Source: Mycolicibacterium poriferae (GTDB lineage: Bacteria; Actinomycetota; Actinomycetes; Mycobacteriales; Mycobacteriaceae). From it: DNA of 64,000 nucleotides. Numbering within the stretch: the first letter of the stretch is position 1; each line of letters begins with the position of its first letter. The notes under the pieces are model-generated. The model made no database searches. It worked only from the letters and a program-made list of their open reading frames with translations, and had not been told where the DNA came from. Location of the stretch: assembly GCF_010728325.1 (NCBI RefSeq), contig NZ_AP022570.1, positions 558,001 to 622,000 on the forward strand. The letters run 5' to 3'. Positions 58,919 through 64,000 of this stretch are shown in pieces. The position numbers and the translations under genes are program-made.

Positions 58919-60444
58919 GGCACTTCCCGGCAGTTGGTTCCCGGCTCGGGTGGTGGGGGCGGCAGCGCGGTCACCGTTGGCGACGGGCTGGACGGGGCCG
59001 GAGCCCCGGTGACGGTGCGAGGCGTCTCCGGCGACGGACCGGGGGCCGGGCCGCGGGTGGGGCTGGGCGGCGTCGTGGTGGGCGGCGTCGTGGTGGCCGG
59101 TGCCCTGGTGCCGTTGGTCGGGGCGGGGGCCGGACGGGGCGTGGCGGGGGCCCTGCTCGTGGTCGTGGGGGCCGGCGGCGCGCAGATCGGCAGCACGGAG
59201 CTGCGGGACAGCTCCTCGATCTGGCGGATCGCGTCGTCGAGGGTGCCCGAGGGCAGCCCCGCGGTCACCTGGGCGCGCTCGGAGGGCCGCATGTCGCTGA
59301 CGCCGAGCAGCCGGCAGTTCAGGTTCTGTTGAGATTGGTCGGCGCTGATCAACGACAGTTCGTTGCGCGAGTTCAGACAGCCGAGAAGATAAGGCTCCTG
59401 CAGCGAGAGTCCGAGAAAGGAACCCTGCACGCCCCGCAGGATGGAGACGGTGCCCTCGTGTTCGCCGACGTAGTAGTTACTGCGCACGATTTCACGGGCT
59501 ACGGCCAGGCCTGCGAGCACCACCAGGACCAGCACGGCCGCTGCGATGTACATGCGGCGCCGTGACTTGGGGCGCGGCGGCGGCTCCTCGGGTTGCTGCA
59601 CCACGCGTTTGGCGGCTGTGCGTTTCGGGTTGAACGCCGACGCGCGACCCGCGGCGGTGTCCGGCGGCGCGCTCTGGTCGTCGACGCCGGAGACAGCGCC
59701 GGCCAGGATGGGCTGCGTCTGGCCGTAGTCGTAGTCGACCACGTCGGCCACGACCACGGTGACGTTGTCGGGGCCGCCGCCGCGCAGCGCCAGCTCGATG
59801 AGCCGGTCGGCGCTTTCGGCGGTGTCCTCGATCTGGAGTGCGTCGAGGATCGTCTCCTGGCTCACCGGGTCGGACAGTCCGTCGGTGCACAGCATGTAAC
59901 GGTCCCCGGCGCGCGCCTCCCGCATGATCAGCGCCGGCTCGACCTCGTGGCCGGTCAGCGCTTTCATGATCAGCGACCGCTGCGGGTGGCTGTGCGCCTC
60001 CTCGGCGGTGATGCGGCCCTCGTCGACGAGGGTCTGCACGAACGAGTCGTCCTTGGTGATCTGGGTGAGCTCGCCGTCGCGCAGCAGATAACCCCGCGAG
60101 TCGCCGATGTGCACCAGGCCCAGGCGGTTGCCTGCGAACAGGATCGCCGTCAGCGTGGTGCCCATGCCGTCGAGCTCGGGGTCGGCGTCGATGTGCGCGG
60201 CGATCGCCGAGTTGCCCTCCCGGACGGCGGCGTCGAGCTTGCTGAGCAGGTCTCCGCCGGGCTCGTCGTCATCGAGGTGGGCCAGCGCGGCGATGACGAG
60301 TTGGGAGGCGATCTCACCGGCGGCGTGCCCGCCCATCCCGTCGGCCAGCGCCAGCAGCCTGGCCCCGGCATATACCGAGTCCTCGTTGTTGGCGCGCACC
60401 AGCCCGCGATCGCTGCGCGCGGCGTATCGAAGCACGAGCGTCAC
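58915..60444 (-). CDS. pstP: PP2C-family Ser/Thr phosphatase PstP
   Basis: This 509-residue membrane phosphatase reverses PknA/PknB phosphorylation. The PP2C domain (about 1-240) contains ARSDRGLVRANNEDSVYAG, ALADGMGGHAAGE, HIGDSRGYLLRDGEL and GGPDNVTVVVADV, with the metal-binding aspartates present. A membrane helix (MYIAAAVLVLVVLAGLAVA) near residue 300 is followed by an outer domain and a long Thr/Pro-rich tail. GTG 60444 (VTLVLRYAARSD) is chosen because it overlaps the fhaB stop; the frame extends to 60570 without similarity. Confidence 0.96.
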   Translation of the reverse strand: MTLVLRYAARSDRGLVRANNEDSVYAGARLLALADGMGGHAAGEIASQLVIAALAHLDDDEPGGDLLSKLDAAVREGNSAIAAHIDADPELDGMGTTLTAILFAGNRLGLVHIGDSRGYLLRDGELTQITKDDSFVQTLVDEGRITAEEAHSHPQRSLIMKALTGHEVEPALIMREARAGDRYMLCTDGLSDPVSQETILDALQIEDTAESADRLIELALRGGGPDNVTVVVADVVDYDYGQTQPILAGAVSGVDDQSAPPDTAAGRASAFNPKRTAAKRVVQQPEEPPPRPKSRRRMYIAAAVLVLVVLAGLAVAREIVRSNYYVGEHEGTVSILRGVQGSFLGLSLQEPYLLGCLNSRNELSLISADQSQQNLNCRLLGVSDMRPSERAQVTAGLPSGTLDDAIRQIEELSRSSVLPICAPPAPTTTSRAPATPRPAPAPTNGTRAPATTTPPTTTPPSPTRGPAPGPSPETPRTVTGAPAPSSPSPTVTALPPPPPEPGTNCREVP

Positions 60445-60908
60445 GGGCGCAGCTCTATCACCGTCTTGCCGATCCGCACGGGGGTGCCCATCGGAACTCG
60501 TACCGCCGTCGTCACCTTCGCCCTGTCGAGGTATGTACCGTTGGTTGATCCTAGGTCCTCTACATACCACTCCGGACCTCGTGGCGAGAGTCGGGCGTGG
60601 CGGGTGGAAGCGTAGTCGTCGGTCAGCACCAGTGTGGAGTCGTCAGCCCGCCCGATCAGGACCGGCTGGGTGCCCAGCGGAATCCGGGTGCCCTTGAGCG
60701 CGCCCTCGATGACCACCAGCTGGCGGGGTACGTTGCGTCCGCCGCGGCTGGGCAGGATGGACCCCCGCAGCGCCAGGCCACGACGCACCATCACCGCGCC
60801 GGTCGGTGCGTAGATGTCCGTGCGCAGGATCCGCAGCACCGACCAGATGAACAGCCACAGCAGCAACAGGAAGCCGACACGGGTCAGCTGCAGTACCAGC
60901 CCCTGCAT
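60441..60908 (-). CDS. fhaB: FHA-domain membrane protein FhaB (FipA)
   Basis: The 155-residue protein has an N-terminal membrane helix (LVLQLTRVGFLLLLWLFIWS). The C-terminal FHA domain carries LIGRADDSTLVLTDDYASTR and HARLSPRGPEWYVEDLGSTN, with the phosphothreonine-binding Arg, Ser and Asn. It reads kinase signals from PknA/PknB and takes part in division under stress. ATG 60908 with AGAGGA upstream gives the normal family length; the frame extends to 61031 through a repeat-containing spacer. Confidence 0.95.
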   Translation of the reverse strand: MQGLVLQLTRVGFLLLLWLFIWSVLRILRTDIYAPTGAVMVRRGLALRGSILPSRGGRNVPRQLVVIEGALKGTRIPLGTQPVLIGRADDSTLVLTDDYASTRHARLSPRGPEWYVEDLGSTNGTYLDRAKVTTAVRVPMGTPVRIGKTVIELRP

Positions 60909-60936
60909 CTGACGTCCTCTCCGTCCCGGTGACAAA

Positions 60937-61004
60937 CCCCGCGCAAGCGCTCCGCCCGGTGACACCGCTCGTCGGCCTGGTGAGACCCCCCGCGCAAGCG
61001 CTCC
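60937..61004. repeat. Two 17-bp direct repeats in the fhaA-fhaB spacer
   Basis: CCCCGCGCAAGCGCTCC occurs exactly at 60937-60953 and 60988-61004, 51 bp apart, each preceded by a GGTGA-type motif. The spacer (60909-61098) holds no gene. The repeats could be part of a dispersed intergenic repeat family or a local duplication. Confidence 0.7.
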
Positions 61005-61098
61005 CTGGCGTGCTTCCGGCACCGCCACCATACTGTGGTGTCGATCGACGCGAAGGTCACACCGACCGCTTTCCCAGCGATGCCGGGCGGTCCGACCC

Positions 61099-62493
61099 TC
61101 AGTGAACGCGGACGATGATCTCGGAGTGTCCCAGCCGGATGACGTCGCCGTCGGCCAGCTGCCACTCCTGGACCGGGGCGTTGTTCACCGTCGTGCCGTT
61201 GGTGGAGTTGAGGTCAGACAATAGCGCGACCTGACCGTCCCAGCGGATTTCCAGGTGCCGACGCGACACACCCGTGTCGGGCAGCCGGAACTGAGCGTCC
61301 TGACCGCGGCCGATCACGTTGGCGCCCTCGCGGAGCTGGTAGGTGCGGCCGCTGCCGTCGTCCAACTGCAGGGTCACCGTGGCGCCGGCGGCCGAGTAGT
61401 CGCCCTGGCCCGCCCCGTAGCCCTGGCCGTAGCCGGCGGGAGCCCCGTAACCGCCGTCGCCGTAGCCCTGCTCGGGATAGCCACCCGGCGCCTCGCCGTA
61501 GCGGCCGTAATCCGGCTGGGCGTAGTCCTGGCGGCCGCCGTAACCCTGGCCGCCGTAACCGCCCTGGTCGGGATAGCCACCCTGATCCGGATATCCGCCG
61601 TGGTCGGGGTAGCCGCCCTGATCCGGGTAGCCGGGACGGCCCTGGTGCGGGTAGCCGCCGTCGTCGGGGCGCCCGGGGGGACGGCCGTAGTCGTAGTCGT
61701 TGGACGGCGGGCCGTACCCGGGGGGCGGTCCGTAACCGCCCGGCGCCTGCCGGTAGCCCTGGTCCGGGTAGCCCGGAGGCGGGCCGTACCCGGCCGGGGG
61801 GCGCTGCTCGTAGGACGGGGGCGGGTAGCCCTGGTCCGGGTAGCCGCCCTGCTCGGGGTAGCCGCCCTGGTCCGGGTAGCCCCCGCGCGGCGGGTAGTTC
61901 GGCTCGCCCTGCGGGGGATAGCCACCCTGCTCCGACGGCGGGTAGTGACCGCGCTGATCCTCGGGCCGGTTGTAGCGCTCGTCGTAATACTCGTCGGCGG
62001 GCCGGCCCTGGCCGGGACCCTGGCCGCCGCGGTAGGTCGGGTTGTCGCTCATCGGTGGTACTCCTGGTTCTGCGGGGGACGAGAGTTCTCGAGGTGGAGG
62101 GGCGGGCACGTCGTTGGTCGTGTCGGGATTGACCGCCCCGCGCGCGCGAAACTGTCCGGTGTGCAGGCTCGGTGACTGCTCGAATCTGACGACCACATCA
62201 CCATACGTTTGCCACCCCTGCTCATGGATGTATCCCTCCAGGTGCTTGGCGAACGTGGTCGCGGTGATGTCCGGATCGGCACTCACCTTGTGGTAGTCGG
62301 GCACACTGAGGGTAATGACGTAGTCGTTCGGGGCCAAAATGCGCCCGCGACCCACTTCGCGGGCTTGGCTCTCGGCTTCGCGCCGCAGCAGCGTCTCGAC
62401 CTCGGCCGGAACGATCGACCCACCGAACACCCGGGCGAAGGCGTCGCCGACCTTGTCCTCGAGTTTTCGCTCGAAGCGGTCGACCAACCCCAT
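61099..62493 (-). CDS. fhaA: FHA-domain protein FhaA
   Basis: The 464-residue protein has an N-terminal DUF3662 domain (MGLVDRFERKLEDKVGDAFA ... VEVETLL-type VPAEVETLLRREAES). A very long Gly/Tyr/Pro/Gln-rich disordered linker of about 240 residues follows. The C-terminal FHA domain carries VIGRGQDAQFRLPDTGVSRR and DLNSTNGTTV. FhaA binds the phosphorylated pseudokinase of the MurJ fusion and restrains cell-wall synthesis; both genes lie in this window. It is the first gene of the operon that runs to pknB. Confidence 0.95.
   Translation of the reverse strand: MGLVDRFERKLEDKVGDAFARVFGGSIVPAEVETLLRREAESQAREVGRGRILAPNDYVITLSVPDYHKVSADPDITATTFAKHLEGYIHEQGWQTYGDVVVRFEQSPSLHTGQFRARGAVNPDTTNDVPAPPPRELSSPAEPGVPPMSDNPTYRGGQGPGQGRPADEYYDERYNRPEDQRGHYPPSEQGGYPPQGEPNYPPRGGYPDQGGYPEQGGYPDQGYPPPSYEQRPPAGYGPPPGYPDQGYRQAPGGYGPPPGYGPPSNDYDYGRPPGRPDDGGYPHQGRPGYPDQGGYPDHGGYPDQGGYPDQGGYGGQGYGGRQDYAQPDYGRYGEAPGGYPEQGYGDGGYGAPAGYGQGYGAGQGDYSAAGATVTLQLDDGSGRTYQLREGANVIGRGQDAQFRLPDTGVSRRHLEIRWDGQVALLSDLNSTNGTTVNNAPVQEWQLADGDVIRLGHSEIIVRVH
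61440..62050. repeat. GYPDQGG-type coding repeats in fhaA
   Basis: The linker of FhaA is built of imperfect units such as GGYPDQGGYPEQ and QGYPPPSYEQRP; at DNA level GGGTAGCC and GGATAGCC motifs recur on the plus strand every 12-30 bp. All are in frame. Expansion or contraction by replication slippage is likely. Confidence 0.8.
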
Positions 62494-62741
62494 CTACCCG
62501 CCCGCCTCCTCCGTGTCGTGAGCTGTTCGTGCACATACTGTTGACGCCCCCAGCGTGTCGACTGGCAGCGACGCTCAGATGCATGGTATCGGCCATGTCT
62601 GGCACTGCGGGACCAACGGAACTCTGAGAATCACATCGCCGCAGGTCAAGCAGGTGTGACAAGCCGTTTTGGCGTTCCGGGTGCTCGCCCAGTACGGTTG
62701 GGCCCCGGGGTTGCCTGCGTGATAGGCTCCCCCGGTTGTTC

Positions 62742-62824
62742 GGGCGAGTGGCGGAATGGCAGACGCGCTGGCTTCAGGTGCCAGTGTCCTTCGGGACGTG
62801 GGGGTTCAAGTCCCCCTTCGCCCA
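62742..62824 (+). tRNA. leuT: tRNA-Leu (CAG)
   Basis: An 83-nt type II tRNA: acceptor GGGCGAG/TTCGCCC (last pair G:U), anticodon loop CTTCAGG with anticodon CAG, a long variable arm GTGTCCTTCGGGACGT, T-stem GGGGG/CCCCC with loop TTCAAGT, and discriminator A. The CCA is not encoded. In M. tuberculosis leuT is likewise found just beyond fhaA. Confidence 0.96.
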
Positions 62825-62856
62825 CATTTGAGCGGTTCCACGAACTGCGACGCATG

Positions 62857-62894
62857 AGGTCACGAATCAGAAATGGTTCGTGACCTTTGTGTTT
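62857..62894 (+). terminator. Hairpin terminator after tRNA-Leu
   Basis: AGGTCACGAA (62857-62866) and TTCGTGACCT (62877-62886) form a perfect 10-bp stem with a 10-nt loop, followed by the T-rich TTGTGTTT. This is a strong intrinsic-type terminator 32 bp after the tRNA. Confidence 0.85.
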
Positions 62895-62993
62895 GAGGGG
62901 TCCCGAGTTCGAGTTCGCCCTGCTCGGCGGAACCGGAGAAGTCCAGCGTCGACTGCGTGTGTTCGGTAGCGTCAAGCGCGCGAACCTGTGGTT

Positions 62994-64000
62994 GTGAACC
63001 GAGCGGACAGGGTCGCGTCGCCGATCACGCGCCGTGCCGAAGTGACACGGTGGCCGGCCTCGACCCGACCCGGGGGACGGGGGTGGGATGACGTGGAGCG
63101 AGTGATCCAGGCCCTGGTCGGTTCGATGGAACCGGCGTCGTTGATGAGCCGAGTCGCCGAGCAGGCGTGCGTGTTTGCGCACAAGGCCGACGGCGCTGCG
63201 GTCACGCTCCTGCGCGCCACCGACAATGCCTACGTCACCGTGTCCGCCCACGGCGTGCTCGCCACGGCGGTCGGCTTCGTGGTACCCAAGCGCGGCAGCT
63301 TGCAGGGACGCGCCGCCCGAGAGAGACGTCCCCAGCTGATCGAGGACGCGATGGTGGACTCGCGCCTGACCGCGCGCGTGCGCTCGATGAACCAGCAGTG
63401 GGGAACTCGTTCCTGGGCGGCGATTCCGTTGACCTACAACCACCACGCCATCGGCTCCCTGTTGTTGGCTGCCGCGGAGCCGGGTGCGTTCACGGAGGCG
63501 GACGTCGATTCGATGCTCGCGATCAGCGAGTTCGTCTCCGCGTTGATCGGCGCGCAGTCTCAGATCTGGACCCTGCTGACCCAGGTGATGACGGACAGCG
63601 AGGAGCGTGGACAGCGTGCGCTCACCGCCCGGTTCGTGGCTTCGGTGATGTTGCCTGAGGCCGCCGAGGTCGGTGAACTCCAGGAGGAATTGGAAGCGCT
63701 GCTGGCGCAATCGGACGGCCTGAGTGCGGTCTTCCAACCCATGGTCCATCTCGCCAGCGGTGAGCCCATTGCCTACGAGGGGCTGACGCGCTTTCCCACC
63801 AACGCTTCGCTGACGCCGCAGAAGTGGTTCATCACCGCTCGCCGCCTGGGCCGGGGTGTCGCGTTCGAGCACGCGGCGCTGCGAGAGGTGCTGACCGCGG
63901 CCGAGCGCATTCCCGACCGCTATCCGGTAGCCGTCAACCTCAGTCCGAGTGCTGTTCTGGACCCCTCGATCCAGGAGCTGTTGGTCAGCGTCGACCGACC
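62994..64000 (+). CDS. GAF-EAL domain protein (partial, runs off the right edge)
   Basis: The open frame encodes a GAF domain (VIQALVGSMEPASLMSRVAE, GSLQGRAARERRPQLIED, WAAIPLTYNHHAIGSLLLAA). An EAL-type domain beginning AVFQPMVHLASGEPIAYEGL follows. EAL domains hydrolyse cyclic di-GMP; here the signature triplet is EGL instead of EAL, and the downstream metal and substrate residues beyond AVNLSPSAV lie outside the window, so activity cannot be judged. The start is uncertain: GTG 62994 gives the longest frame, while GTG 63042 and GTG 63093 are nearer the GAF domain. GAF-EAL proteins without a GGDEF domain are common in mycobacteria. Confidence 0.75.
   Translation, partial: MNRADRVASPITRRAEVTRWPASTRPGGRGWDDVERVIQALVGSMEPASLMSRVAEQACVFAHKADGAAVTLLRATDNAYVTVSAHGVLATAVGFVVPKRGSLQGRAARERRPQLIEDAMVDSRLTARVRSMNQQWGTRSWAAIPLTYNHHAIGSLLLAAAEPGAFTEADVDSMLAISEFVSALIGAQSQIWTLLTQVMTDSEERGQRALTARFVASVMLPEAAEVGELQEELEALLAQSDGLSAVFQPMVHLASGEPIAYEGLTRFPTNASLTPQKWFITARRLGRGVAFEHAALREVLTAAERIPDRYPVAVNLSPSAVLDPSIQELLVSVDR

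Noticed and set aside
61440..62050. Regularly recurring short repeats that could suggest a CRISPR array
   Set aside because: Repeats are imperfect, 8-20 bp, in frame with fhaA and encode the GYPDQGG linker. No spacer structure and no cas genes.

Overview
The window is the replication-origin region of a high-GC, fast-growing type mycobacterium (Mycobacterium/Mycolicibacterium). The gene order is the classic mycobacterial one: pcnA, mutT4, murJ, sigM, trxB, trxA, cwlM, parB, parA, rsmG, jag, yidC, yidD, rnpA, rpmH, dnaA, dnaN, recF, gyrB, gyrA, then ppiA, crgA and the pknB-pknA-pbpA-rodA-pstP-fhaB-fhaA operon. A gnd gene sits between dnaN and recF. The gyrase, RecF, YidC, CrgA and PknB sequences all read as mycobacterial. 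M. tuberculosis (Rv) names used below come from remembered family and synteny knowledge, not from a search.

Layout. Bases 1-2275 hold the start of a YqgE-family gene, an MFS transporter and a DinB/MDMPI-type protein, which together match the Rv0038-Rv0037c-Rv0036c block. Bases 2440-16330 are the distal dnaA flank: tRNA CCA-adding enzyme, Nudix hydrolase, cell-wall flippase fusion, SigM/anti-SigM, thioredoxin system and CwlM. Bases 16548-21924 are a leftward cluster for chromosome segregation (ParA, ParB, two parS sites), rRNA methylation, membrane insertion and RNase P. Bases 21925-24714 contain the dnaA promoter, dnaA and oriC. Bases 24715-34436 run rightward: dnaN, gnd, recF, a DciA-like gene, gyrB, gyrA and a DUF3566 membrane protein. 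tRNA-Ile and a 40-residue DLW-39 peptide gene follow.

At 34766-44765 the conserved order is broken by a mobile element of about 10 kb inserted in the T-loop of tRNA-Ala(UGC) (alaT). The insertion leaves a 62-nt 5' fragment on the left and the missing 3' end 10 kb away on the right, with an identical 8-bp core at both junctions. The element does not rebuild the gene. Instead, 68 bp inside its left end, on the same strand, it carries a complete, divergent tRNA-Ala(UGC) with the G3:U70 identity pair. Its right end is a Tn554-like set of two tyrosine recombinases plus a TnpC-like protein, led by an unrecognised 233-residue gene. Cargo is a CmtR-like metal sensor, a CtpG-like P-type ATPase, two methyltransferase-family genes, and an XRE-ImmA regulator with a small partner. 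I regard this self-compensating, tRNA-breaking element as the main discovery of the window.

Right of the element the ancestral order resumes after an extra serine dehydratase gene: cwsA, ppiA, a PH-domain membrane protein, crgA and a DUF881 protein. Then come two tandem secreted PE-PPE-type esterases with acidic tails, a trpG/pabA amidotransferase, and the seven-gene kinase/cell-shape operon, whose genes mostly overlap by 4 bp. tRNA-Leu with a strong hairpin terminator follows. The window ends inside a GAF-EAL protein.
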